64,000 bases of DNA from Larus michahellis (Eukaryota; Chordata; Aves; Charadriiformes; Laridae), in NCBI RefSeq assembly GCF_964199755.1, contig NC_133897.1, positions 11,992,992-12,056,991 on the forward strand. Reading direction: 5' to 3'. Positions 37,398-49,624 of the stretch are shown one piece after another. Under the pieces are notes generated by a model. The model saw only the letters and a list, made by a program, of their open reading frames with translations. It did not search any database and had not been told where the DNA came from. The translations under genes were made by a program, and so were the position numbers. Every line of letters begins with the position of its first letter. Positions within the stretch are counted from its first letter, which is position 1.

Positions 37398-37480
37398 TTC
37401 TCTGTGGCATGATTTCCTCCCTGTAAAATAGCAGTATCAGCACTTTGCTCCATTATGAGGCTTTTGGAGTATAAATTAGA
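37398..37480 (+). repeat. MIR-type SINE remnant
   Basis: The segment TTCTCTGTGGCATGATTTCC, then TCCCTGTAAAATAGCAGTATCAGCAC and an ATTATGAGGCTTTTGGAG part, follows the order of the MIR consensus after its core: CTCTGTGCCTCAGTTTCC, CTGTAAAATGG, CATAGGGTTGTTGTGAGG. Only about 80 bases are alignable by eye. Confidence 0.55.
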
Positions 37481-38508
37481 GGGGAACACTTGCTAAGGCA
37501 AACACTTCCATTGTGTTCTGAGGACAGGTCTGCTTCTAAGACCAGATGCAGATGAAAATAATATACCAATACTTTTGTCACTAGAAGAATAGAAGATTAG
37601 AAGTATGAAATAGTGCATGTTATTTTTGTGTGAGCAACTGAGGGGGAGAAAGTGATTTTGATAAAAATGAAGGCAAGTGCAAAAGTAAAAGCAAACAGAT
37701 TTAATACACTGAATTGTTTAATGGCTCTATAAAAATGGCTGGAATTTCAAGTTGATGGTCCCCCTGTAGTAGCAGGAAATGAAATTGTGCTTAAGCTATA
37801 GAAATCGTGAAATCGCTTGCTACTATGATTTTTAGATTAGTTTTAACGAAAGTACTACATTAAAGGTAGCAGATCTTGTACTTAGTAACTAAATGAATGT
37901 TATTTTGAAATTAAGAAACTGCTAATAACTTGTGAAAGAACGTCATGAGAAGTAGCATTGTCTCCCTCAAGAGAAAAATCTTCCTTAAAATCTTCACCAA
38001 GAGACAACAAATCTTGCTAGTAATTCTCTTATCAGTACTCTACTGCTATTTCTTCATTTAGAGTGAACGTCTCTTCTCTGGGAAGACTGAACTGTATTTC
38101 GATGTACATTTGCTCATAGCCCATTCTTTACTTTTTGCCATGACATCAGAAGTTCTGTTGTCATCAGCGACACCGCGATAAAATCTGGAACTGCCCTCGT
38201 AGCTTTTTAGAGAACTGAATATTGTTGTTTTTACAGAAACTGTCAGGTTTCAGACTTCAGCGCAGAGGGTGCTTGTGCCCTAGAACTTGAGCCCTATGCT
38301 TGGAAACACCCTCTTGGATTTCTTTCTTGAGTGTAATTAAACAGGAATGGCTTCTTCAGCGTTCACTCATTGAATCTGAATACCCATCTTTCAAGAATGA
38401 CTAGAGACTACTATAACCAGAAGGTATATATTGGGTTTTTTTTCTATTTTACAAAAATGAAGACAATTTATGAACTGCTAAAGAATATAGATAATGATAT
38501 CGTTTTTT

Positions 38509-38603
38509 TCTTAACTGAGGTTAAGAAACTTTCCTGGTGTCACAGCAAGTCCGTAGCACTGCCAGGAATTGAACTTGGACATACCTGCAGGACAGACGTT
38601 CTT
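38509..38603 (-). repeat. MIR-type SINE remnant with a clear core
   Basis: On the + strand the text runs GAGGTTAAGAAACTTTCCTG, then GGTGTCACAGCAAGT, then CACTGCCAGGAATTGAACTT. It matches the reverse complement of MIR almost phrase for phrase: GAGGTTAAGTGACTTGCCC, AAGGTCACACAGC, GGCAGAGCCAGGATTTGAACC. This is the best preserved SINE in the window. The tRNA-like half continues only briefly past 38600. Confidence 0.7.
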
Positions 38604-41119
38604 AAACACATTTATTTGCTCTACTGTTGAAGCTGGCTGTCAGCAACTGGCCTGGCATTGTCATTTCTGCTTAAAACAGATAGGAGTGGCACATGAGACA
38701 GGAGTCTTAGTACCAAAATAGTCAGTGCAATCTTCTTGCCACTCAGCTTTTCTATTTCTTAGACTTTTAGCGGATTCTTCCAGAGTGCTTATCAGGTCAG
38801 GCAGTCTTTTTTAATTCTTTCTCACAAAATAGTTGCACAGATTTTACAGAAGCTTCTCCTTTTCTAAAGAAAAGCAACAAGAAAAAGTAGACTGAGAAGA
38901 AAACTTCCTTGTCTAAGATTGTAATTATTAAAAATAGTGATATTTTTAAAAAATTTAATAAATGGAGAGAATATAATTTTTCACATTTCCTCATGAAGCT
39001 TATTTGAAACAGCAGCTAAAACACTCCCAATAAAAAGAAGTATTACCTTTTTAAATAGTCAAATTTGCTTTCCAATATGTACTTCTGTTGCTTCCTCTCT
39101 TCTAGCTGGTAGCCATGGCCAATTAGAAACACAAACCAGTTTATTTTTTGTTCCTTGTAATTAGCATTTTCATGTTCACTATATGCACTAGACTTTCAAA
39201 GCATTTTGGGGGGTAATTTAAAAGATCATTTGCAATCTATTAATTGGTACTGCTTTGTAGAAAATCTTTGGGCTTTTTGAGATGTTGGCAAATGGGAAAT
39301 AAAAGGAAGTAAGGACCACCAAGAAAATCTGGCACAGCACAGATGAAATGTCCCGTATCCCTTTCCCACGATTGCAGAAACAAGATATAACAAGGAATGG
39401 GGAGGATGTCAGGGAGGTGGCCTGTAATCCATGAAAATTTATAGCAAATCAGCCGGACAACTGAAGAGGCTCTTGGTGTGGGAAAATGACTAAAATAACT
39501 GAAGTCACCAGAGAAGTACTCGGGTAGTATGGCCAAGTAGAACAGCAGCGAGCAGGTCGTGAATGTTGGAGGCATCACAGAACTAAAGGTGCAAAACTTG
39601 TATCAACGTGATGGATTACTTGAAGGAAATTAAGTGCCCCTGATGTTTGCTTTATTCTTTTTTGAAAATGAAGGTTTGCAGAAAAATACCTAATTGAGTA
39701 GAAGAGAAATCTGACTTTTTTTAATTACAAAAAAGAAAATGAAGTCCACCACTCCCCCTGGATGAGGTACAGCAAAGGCAAAGCTGAATTTTGTTTGCAA
39801 ATTTTCATAGTGATAATGTGCCTCTCGTGTAGGATTCTGAATGTATTTACCCTATTCGTAATTAAAGTAGATCTGCACCTTGTAACATCCCAAAATTGTT
39901 AGGAAGGCATTTCGTAGCATGAGTTACGTTTTAGCTGTTACTGTCTACTGCAGTCCCTTTTGGAATACCAAACAGATTTTTTTTTCCCTCAAGAGAAAAA
40001 ATTGAGTGTCTCAATTTTTTTGTACACTTGTGTGTTTATCATATAAATGATAAGTCCGATGCAAAATGCATATAATTCTTCATGCCATTATATTATTTCT
40101 TGTTTCACCGTCTGCTACCTCCTTTGCTATAAAAGTGCTGTCTCTTTGTAATATGCTTTGGATTTTATTTTTTGTTTTCAGATTGAGCGATTCAAAGATA
40201 CTACATGAGGGAGAAGCAATTTATGTGATGTAGCTACATTCTTAAGCTGTAACAATGATAAATTAGTAACATTACTTTAGGAGTTTGCAGTTATTTTGCT
40301 TTTGATATGATTTGAAGAGCTGTATTGCTTAAACTTGTTTTGTTCTTCACATACCATAGAAATTTAATAGTATGGTTCTGTACAGATTCTTGACTGAATT
40401 ATGACTAGATTTGTTCCTTAGTCTGGTTTACTGGAATATATTAATGTATGGATATCAAATATAATTTATTTCCTTGGCACTGCTGTACATTTCTGTTTGA
40501 TTTATATTTACAAAGCCAAAATCTTACAATAAATAATAGAACCAAACTACTTGCATAGCTTTCTTTTTGATCTTTTTTTCTTATCTGCATAAACATTACT
40601 GCAAGCTCCCGGGCTGATACCTGTGGTAAATGGATGTTTGACGTTTTGTATTTCTTTACTGTCTTATCTGCCTGTTTATCCAGACACGTAGTCCAGCGTC
40701 TCTTCCAGAACATGCTTATTCATAAAAGCTATTGACTGTTGTCAGGATTGAGACTGGAGGACTACAGGCAGCAATGAGATGTGAAACTTTGAACACGTAT
40801 CTTTAAGATATCCATCTTCCTGATTTGCTGGTCTGCTGGAAAGAGTGTTTATTCATCTTGGTTATTTTGAAATGAGTTTCTTGATTTTTAGGAGAGAGAA
40901 TATAACTGGAGCTGAGAATTGAACTGAAACTCTACTTTTCTTAATATCAAATTATTTAGAATTCATGTCAGAACTTTATGTATTTTTCCCATATGCAGTC
41001 TTTTAAAATAATTTCTGCAAGGCCTGGGATAAAGCTCTGGTGCAGGATTATATCTGATTCGTGTTGGTGGAGTAAGGGAAGAACAGGAGGAGAGATGGAG
41101 CTTGGAGATTTGTCTTTGC

Positions 41120-41200
41120 TATTTACAGATCTTGGGCAAACCCTTTAACCTTTCAAAGACTCAACTCCCCCTGCTTTAGGCTGTGGGCAGGGTTTTGAAG
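41120..41200 (+). repeat. MIR-type SINE remnant
   Basis: TTTACAGATCTTGGGCAAAC, followed by CCTTTAACCTTTCAAAGACTC, corresponds to the MIR phrases TGACCTTGGGCAAG and ACTTAACCTCTCTGTGCCTC. A CCCCCTGCTTTAGG part then stands where CCCATCTGTAAAATGG would be. The match is decayed but in the right order. Confidence 0.6.
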
Positions 41201-44200
41201 TTCTTCGGAAGATCTAACAAAAAAATCCAACTTCTTCAGGGTACTAGGAACTAGACTAGAGAAGACAAGTAACTCAGTCATCCAGTCTTAGTATCTTTTC
41301 TTGAAGGCCGTTTACATTTTTGCCTTTAACAACCTATTTGAAGTATTGAAGAGTTGATAAGCTCTTTAACTAATCCAGAGCTTTGTGTTAGTAATTAAAA
41401 AAAATGAGCGGTGCTAGTTTTCGTCAGAGCTGAAGATTACTTGAGGCATAATGTATTAAGAAAATGTAGTACGTAATTTCCCTTCTCCCGATTCTTTTGT
41501 GAAAATTGAAATTTGTATGTTTTTTATGGATATCTGTTTTTATGAGTTTTTCTTCCTTTGCTCAGTAAAAATAGAAATAAAACATGCTGTAGTTGTAATT
41601 CTTTCTTACTTAGGGATATAGAAAAAATCACATTCTAGGTGCAAACCAATGGACAATATCACAGTGATTAATGTATTTTTGCTGGAGGTTTCTATAACGT
41701 AGGGGAGAGTTAGTTTCTCTTGCCTGCTATGATCTTAAGCTTTTGTCTGTAGTGGATACACAAGGCACGCAGGCACCAGCTTTCTAACCTTAGGGAGTGT
41801 GCAGCTATCTAGATTTGAGGGTTTAAATCATGTTAGAGTAAATATTTAATTATTAATGCAAGTGGCAGGGCTCCAGCAGGGCAGCTGAGCACTCCCTCGC
41901 CTGGGCTGTCCATGTTGTCCAGTCTTGGCGGGGAACATCTCCTTGCCACGGAGGGTGCTGCTGAGGGCTCTCCGAATCCCAGGTAAACTATGGTGTAGTC
42001 AAGTGCCCTGGTGAATCACGCCTTTATAACCCAGATATTGAAAGGTCCTATTTTAACTCGGGTAAATGATTGCAAATACTAAGCCAGAGACTTTACAAAT
42101 ATACAATCTGTTGGTTATCTACAGCAGCCCGTAGGTGCTTGTATAGAACCTAGGTGCACATTCACAATTGTGAATCACTTCGTGATGGTTATTTGGCAAT
42201 AGGGTAATTCAGGTATTAAAATTAAAATGATTTGGGTGTTAAAAAAAACCCGCAAATCTCAGCATGTTGAACAGCATTGGTATATACCTACATACCCCTG
42301 AAGTCTGGCCCCAACTCTCACCATACTAGGATCCACCTCAAGTAGTGGATAACTACCAAAACTCCACCTACCTTTCTGACACTAGTGTTTTAATGAGTCT
42401 TTGTAATATGCTCTGTCCTCACGGAAGACAAACCTCGATTCAAAAACTTTACCTTGTTAACTGACCTCAGCCATTCTGTCACATTTTTTAATGTGGGGCC
42501 AATAATGTTTGTCTGAATTCCGTACTTGTAAAGAAAATCTGTCCTGGTGCTGTGTTTAGCTTGGCGTTGCTTATGCAGAATATTTGTGTGCAAACAGGGC
42601 AGATACTATTTTTCAATGTTTTGTTAGTGTGCAGTACTTCAAAGAGTTCCCTTGTATGGTTTCATGTATCACTTAGTCATAAAAAACCTCTTTGAATATA
42701 CATTGTGGGAGCCTCAGAAGAGTGTTAATTGTATTCTGCTGCAGTGGTAGCCAGAAGGTCAGGATCTAAAATTAATATATTTCCGAATCATTCCAATTTT
42801 GTATCAAGTTTGATTTTGCATGGTTACTACTCAAAGTATCATGCTAATTTATGGCTAATATATTACATATTTTTCCTGTAAAAACAAGGAGAGCCGTTCC
42901 CTTCTTCTCACAGATACAGGCACACTATCTAAACATTTCTACATTAGAAATAATTAAACACGTTGGTAGGTTCTTGGACTCATTTCCGATGTGCGCAGAA
43001 ACTCTATTAAATTAAGAAAAACTTTCTTTTGAAAGGAATCTACTAGAGATTTTTAGGTGAGATTCATTAACTTTTATCAATATTATCAATATATGCACCT
43101 GAAAGCATTTTGAAAGAATATTTAAGCAATTTATTTCTTTAAGAAAGACATTGACTATTAGATGAGTTCCAATACATTTTTATTCCTCTTTGGAGAACAG
43201 TTGAGTATAATTGTTTTTGGATTAATCAGTTTTTGAAGTCTTTTCCAATGATATGTATAGAGAGGATTAAGAGAGAGATTACCAAAGCATTAAGATTTTT
43301 TCTGGTTGTTTTTTAGAAGGAATCCTTGCCTTAAGTCACTTACAAAATGATTTCCTTGTAAAAAACTGTTGAACAAAGTAAAAAAAAATAAAATCACCTA
43401 TAGCAGGGGTTTTGTGTCCTGGGGCTTGAGAGAGAGATGTGCAGGCAGTGAGGTCCTATCTTGGTCTTGCACCTTCTTTTCTCTCTGTCCTTGTTATGTG
43501 GTAAGGCAGAGTTGTCGTTCTCTTTTCCCATTACAAATGTTGAGGTTCCTTTTCTCTGTCTTTTCTTCTTTGAGATGAGCAGCAATAAAGGAGAGGAATC
43601 ACATCCCTTCTCACATCCTCTGCTACCATTTTTCACTGGGGAATAGTTTTGTTTTTCTTGTGCTCATTTTTCATGGGTATTAACTTGCTCCACAGCGTTC
43701 TCTCGTTTGACCTTTATTTTATGTTTTGCTTTGGATTTCGTCAGAGTGATGATACAATTTAAATGCGATTCTGTAAGGTTATTTTAATTGAATCTTTGAG
43801 TAACTCTATGTGCCTCTGTAATGAATGAAATTAACTTGATCTGGAGCTTGGAAAGACTTTCCTACGTATGATTTCATAATTTAAAAAAAAATGAAATTAA
43901 TATAATGTTCTGTTGAACAGATCTGGGATCACAGTTCATTTGCTTTTGGCTTTAGGGAACCTAAGTGCAGCGGCACCCTGAATTCCTGCTGCTGAAGGGT
44001 TTCTTTCAAGCATCCAGTTGTATCAAAAAATGGCATGTGACATAGTTCCAGATCTGGGAGTCACAAGCTAACCTTTTTCTATAGGAGTCTGCTCTCGTAT
44101 TATGATGACTTCTTTTTCTTGCCTGCCTACAGTAGTCCTGGTTTAGTGCTGGACTGTATCGCATCAGACAAGCCTATGTGGATATTGTTAAGTAGCTATG

Positions 44201-47200
44201 TAATAATATCTCCATTACATTCATGTCTTCCGGGTTTCATGTTTGGGTTGTTCTGGTGTTTTCTCATTTCAAATTTATTGGAGAAGCTAAAGAATAAAGG
44301 GTTGAGAATAGCTTAGGCCATGTTCTAGGTTGAGAAGAATTACACTGAGTTAATAATGCAGAGTATAGGTGTGATCTGTTCTCCTTATTTTTCTGGTGCT
44401 TGTGTACTGGGACGTGTCCCAGTGTGGAGGCTGGTCAGTAGGGCTGTTTTCAGTTCATCTTTATATTATTTCCTTAACGGAAAGAAGTTTTGCTTATCTA
44501 AGCCATTTTTGCTAGCATGCTTGCATCCATGGTTGCGTGTGAGAGGAAAAAACCTTGCCATGTTCATTACACTTCCAAAGTGGCAAAAGTTTGTATTACA
44601 GGTCAGTTTTTATTACAGATGTTCAAGAGTCATACTCTTCTTATATCAGGGAAATACCACCTGATAAATGACATAGCGTACTCAAGCAAAAACTATGTAT
44701 ATGTGAATCCTAAAACCCATAAAGGCAGAAACAAAGAACAATCTGTCATTTTAGACATCAGCCAAGACTGATTTTTTTCAAAGGTCCGTTGGACTTTGTT
44801 TTGAGACGTAGCTGATTGTAAGGGCGAGCCTCAGCCCTTGTCTATAATTCATCGTTTGTGACAAGTGGAAGAGAAAAGGATCTGCCTTAGGTGAGGTTTG
44901 CTCATGGGTCTAGCCAAAATCTAGACAGAGCCAGCCAAGATGGTTAGCAAAAGGCAGTATTTGAGCTGGGTCATAAACCTTGAAAAGGCAGTCATAAATC
45001 ATAATTAAGGTTTTTTGTTTCCTCGGTGGTGTAACTCCTCAGAGATGGAGACTGAAACTGTTTACCAAAGCCCATTTTTTTGTCCTCGGAAAAGCGTTTA
45101 GGAAACCTGAACCGGGGTTTATTAAGCATATCTGTGGGAGACAAAAGAGGGAATTGTTGGTCTCCGAGCAGCAAGCGGCATTGACAGGCTGACTGGTGCG
45201 GTCAGAGAGGATATTTAATTTCAAAGGATAAACTACAAGATTCATTTTTTACTTTTTTTATCTGAAGTTAAGCTTATCTGGTTTAGGCCTTATCTAATTT
45301 AACTTATGAGAATTGTAAATTCAGCTATGTTAAGCAAACAATTTATTTTGTTTTCATTCCATTTTCTCTTTGTTTTAATAAATCTTGGTTTTGTTAGGAT
45401 TACTGTTGTGTGGGTAATTTCACACAGATGTCTTCAAAGAGTAAAGAAAAATCCATAACTCTTAAAGAGAATAGTTGAAAGGGGGAAAAAGAACTCTGGG
45501 ACTCCCTTTTCATTCCTCTGTGGTTCTACTGGAGGGGTTTGGATTAAAGTGTTGCATCAGGAAGTCGTCTTCTGCAGTTGGCAACCCAAAGAGAGCCCAA
45601 AAAACTGAAGAAGACATAAAGAGTTAATGGTTTCATCCTATAAAATTTAAATCTAAAGTTTTTCAAAGTCCTTTAAAGTGTAGGGCTGCCAAATAGCATA
45701 GAGAGGAGTAAACGGGTCTTGTCTGTGAGACGAGAGGGAGTGGGATGAGAATATATTCTCTTTGTTTTGGAAATGAAATAGTAAAAAAAAAAATTAGTTT
45801 TGAGATAAATAGTAATATGAAATAAGAGGAGAAATGATCAAGTTGTGTTGTTTTCTCCTCCTTTTCCAGCTTCATAAAACAAGATCAAGAAATCAGACAT
45901 TTAAGAGTAGCGTGTAATTTTGTAAGGTATAAATAGTGTTTTCAGACAGCGTGCATTTGGCCTATAGAATTCACCGTGGAGGTCATATAGTTAAATATAG
46001 TGGTTCAATTTTCAAAAAGGGCTTGATGATATAAAGGCTAATAACAGTGGCAGCAAAGCATGCTTAGGGAAGGGTAGTCAAATATCATGATTTAAGACAT
46101 AAGCACGTTACCTGTGAGCATCTAGAGAGACCTCGTTCCTCTCTGTCACCTGCAAAGCCTTCTGCAATTAGTAAGGTTCATTGTGTCTATTTTTAGTGTC
46201 TAATTTTTTTGAAGCATCGCTACTAGCAATCATTAGGGGTAGGATATAGTCTTCTGTATGTCATCGTATCGTATCAAACGCACAGAACATTGCCCTGCTT
46301 TTCTGTGCTGCTGTGCTGAATGACACCAGCATGGTCTGAAACAAAAGAGCCTGGTGATGTGGTGGTGCTGCTAGCTGCAAAAGCACAAAATTGCTTGATC
46401 CACCATCAAATAGAAGTGAACGTGAACAGTTTTTACATGTTACTTTGGGATTTAATTCAGATCTTTATTTTGTAAATCAGTTGTTATAGTTCATGCAAAA
46501 AATCCCTGAATTTGTAAGCAGTAGTTAGATAAGAACTGAATGCATGGAAGTAGGCAATTTCTTTTCAGATAAAAACGGAATTGTATTTTATATCTGATAT
46601 TTGCTTTAAATTTTTGTTTCTGAAGTTTACTCTAAATAGCAACTGCTGAAGTTAAAATTTTATTTAAAATGCAATGAGGAGTATATACAGAGTTGAATCA
46701 TGTATGAGTTCTTCCTTTGTAAGTAAAACCTATAGGAAGGAATTCAGATACTGTTTCTTCTTATTTAGCTCATTAGGAAAGAGTAACGTGTTTTAACAGG
46801 TAGCAGAACATGCTGTTAACCCTCAATAAATCACAGAAAGAGATAAAGACGGCTTCTGAGGCTGAAAGTTTGAATTATAGTGTCAGATGAATCCTGAATG
46901 TTTTGAACTGCTTTTCCAGCACCCTTTCTAAGGAGGAGCCCTTGAAGAGACCAGGGCACTGCCCGTGAGCAAGGCGACTCCTTGGTGGGCTGCCCCCTCG
47001 CCTATGGGAGGTAGTTCCACATCCACCTTCTCTGGGAAGGGAGGTTGTACCTGTGGTTTCAACATTTTTATTTATTTTACATTCCACTTGATAACTTTCC
47101 AGGAACTCCATAAAAGTCAAGGTCAAATTGAAGGAACTCTTGTGAGGAAAGGGAGGTGTTTATTTTAAATTGTTGAAGACAGAGACATCAGTATTGAAAA

Positions 47201-49585
47201 TTTCCACTACTTGTAGTTGCAGCTTTTTTTTATTGCGCTTCTTAAACTGTTTGGATGTAGCTGCATGCAGTGCAGGTAGAAATCAAACTTAGAGTAAACA
47301 AATAAATTTGATTAGCTGACTGATGAGAAAGTCAGGAGCGTGAGATGGTGGTTCCAGTAGTGATACGGTATTGAGGATAAAGGCCACAAAGTTATAAAAA
47401 GGAATGAAAAATTTATAGTTTTATTTTAAATGAAGGTACTACTGATCTGAAATAAACAGAACGCCCTCTGACCTATGAGTCAGAAGTCAGCAAAAGTTAG
47501 CTTCCTGAAGAAAGGATATTCATTTTCTTTCTTAGCTCAATTTCTACTTCATCAAGGTATTGTCATCAAATACTGAAGAAAATTCTACAGTTATGCTTTT
47601 GCGGTTTCATTTTGACTGGCTAGAGAGTTACATTTATGAAAAATGCGGTTCTTGCAAGAAAAATGAAAAATGTTTTACACTGCAGTTTTTTTCTTAATTA
47701 AAATCTCAATCTGTCAAGAAAAAATTAATTCAAAATATATATTATTCACATTGAAAATTAGAACATATCTCAGACTCCCATTAATCAGCCATTTTACTAG
47801 AATTGCAGTGATATTGCTAGGGTTATAATTGAAATGTCTCTGTTTATTTTTTATTTTTGAGGAACAAATGCAGTTATTTAAGCCTTTCTCAGTGAAAACC
47901 ACAACTGCATTTCTTGACTTCAGACAGATGGGGTAAATAAGATATCTTCAGTTTTTCAAAAATGTCCATATGGAAACTGAAAACATATTGATGAATTTTT
48001 TCATCCAAAAAAAGGCAAAGCAGCAGGAAAAAATATAATATGGTGGCTAGAGCCCTTAGCTGAGATGCAAGAAATTCAGTTTCAAGAAGGACTTTAGAAT
48101 AGGTAAGTGTACGTGTTGGTTAAAAAAGACAGCCTGAGTCGAGTGTGTGTGACTAAAGTCCAGCCACATGAACTAGTCATCCTTATCTCAATTTATCTTC
48201 TGTGGAGAGAAATGGTTAATTTTAGGGCTTAATTCATCTGACCTATTTGCAGTGTCTGCTTCACAACAAGATGAATTGTTGCTCTCATGTCAAGTGTGAA
48301 GGGAGTGTAGAGTGATTAGCTCAGAAATAGATGTCTGCATTTAATCTGTTTTTTTTTCAGTCTCTGTCTCCTGTTGGAGGTTACATTAATGGAATAACAG
48401 GCTTGCTATAGGACACTGGATATATAGCTGGAGCTTCTACAGTGTTCACCTATGGTGCTGGACACTCCAGATGAGGTGAAGGGATCTGAGATACCTTCCC
48501 ACATACATGTCACTTAGGACTGGTGTATTTCCACAAACCATCTTGGTAGCCATAAAACAACATTTTTTGAAGGAGAGAGCTTTATTAAAAAAAGTGTTCA
48601 TCTCAATGTTCATTTCTGCTCTAGTGTGACTATCTACTTCACTGAAAGGATCATAAAACCGTTGGACTAGAAGGAGTACACAGACATTCAGCAGCCTTGC
48701 CAAAAGCAGAGTAAACATTTCTTGATTTGGGGAGATGTAGTTTCAGATGTCCTCCTCTGAGCAACCATGCTATGGAAAGAATATCAGTTTGTTTGTCAGT
48801 GTTATTTCCTGTTCTCGAGTTGCTTAATATGCTCTCGTTTTTGCAACACAGCACGCAGGGGAAAGAATTCTTGGTTTAGTGGCTCTACTCTTTCTTTACA
48901 TCAGAAGTCTGCTTTTTTTCAGAAAACTAAAACCCCAGCAAACACGCAGTTACAGGTTGAAAATGCCTAGCTGAACGTTTCAGCAGGTTGAGACAAAAAA
49001 TGCTTTTTGTCTTTAAAGGTTTGCATGTTTCCTTGTTTCCTGGCTGTAGCTAGCAGGAGCCACTGCTGTGCAAAAGGGGGTTTTAATGAAGCTCATGCTT
49101 CTTCCTTTGAAAACCAGATTTTCAGCCTTCCCAACACATTTTGGGGGTAAATCGCTGCTTTCTTCTCTGAACAGGTTAGGTAACTGTTGTTGGCCATATT
49201 TTTTTTCCGAAGTAATTATACTTTAGGGGCCCTGTGTTACAACTTTTGCCCTGAATTGTTTTTATAGAGCAACTGGCAGTGCTGCTGAATGGGGTTTCTT
49301 GGTGCTTTCCATTCTCTGTTCTCTCCTCAAATGCTTACACTTTTGTTAAATGCTCCCCATTTGGCTGTTTCCTACCACAGACAAACATTATATGTTATCA
49401 CACGTTGGACTTTTTGCATAACACTGAATTTATTTTTCTGTGTGGAAAGTGCTAGTGAGAAAATACTGTAGTTGTTTAACCTGTATGAAATAGTTGAAAG
49501 ACTATTTGTAATGCGATTATTAAGTATATTCAAAACAGGAAGCACAAAGATGGGGAAGAGAAATAGAAGTGCAAATGTAACTGCC
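41201..49585 (+). other. Intron 1, distal-middle part without recognised elements
   Basis: AT-rich intron with chance open frames up to about 100 codons. No exon, RNA gene or nameable repeat was found. Confidence 0.5.
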
Positions 49586-49624
49586 TTTTTTTTTTTTTTT
49601 TTGTCTCTCTTTTTTTTTTTTTTT
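49586..49624. repeat. Paired T runs (T17 and T15)
   Basis: Two poly-T runs (49586-49602 and 49610-49624) are separated by GTCTCTC. Read on the - strand this is an A-rich tail-like tract, but no retroposon body precedes it that I can recognise. It is probably a simple repeat and a likely site of length variation. Confidence 0.85.
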
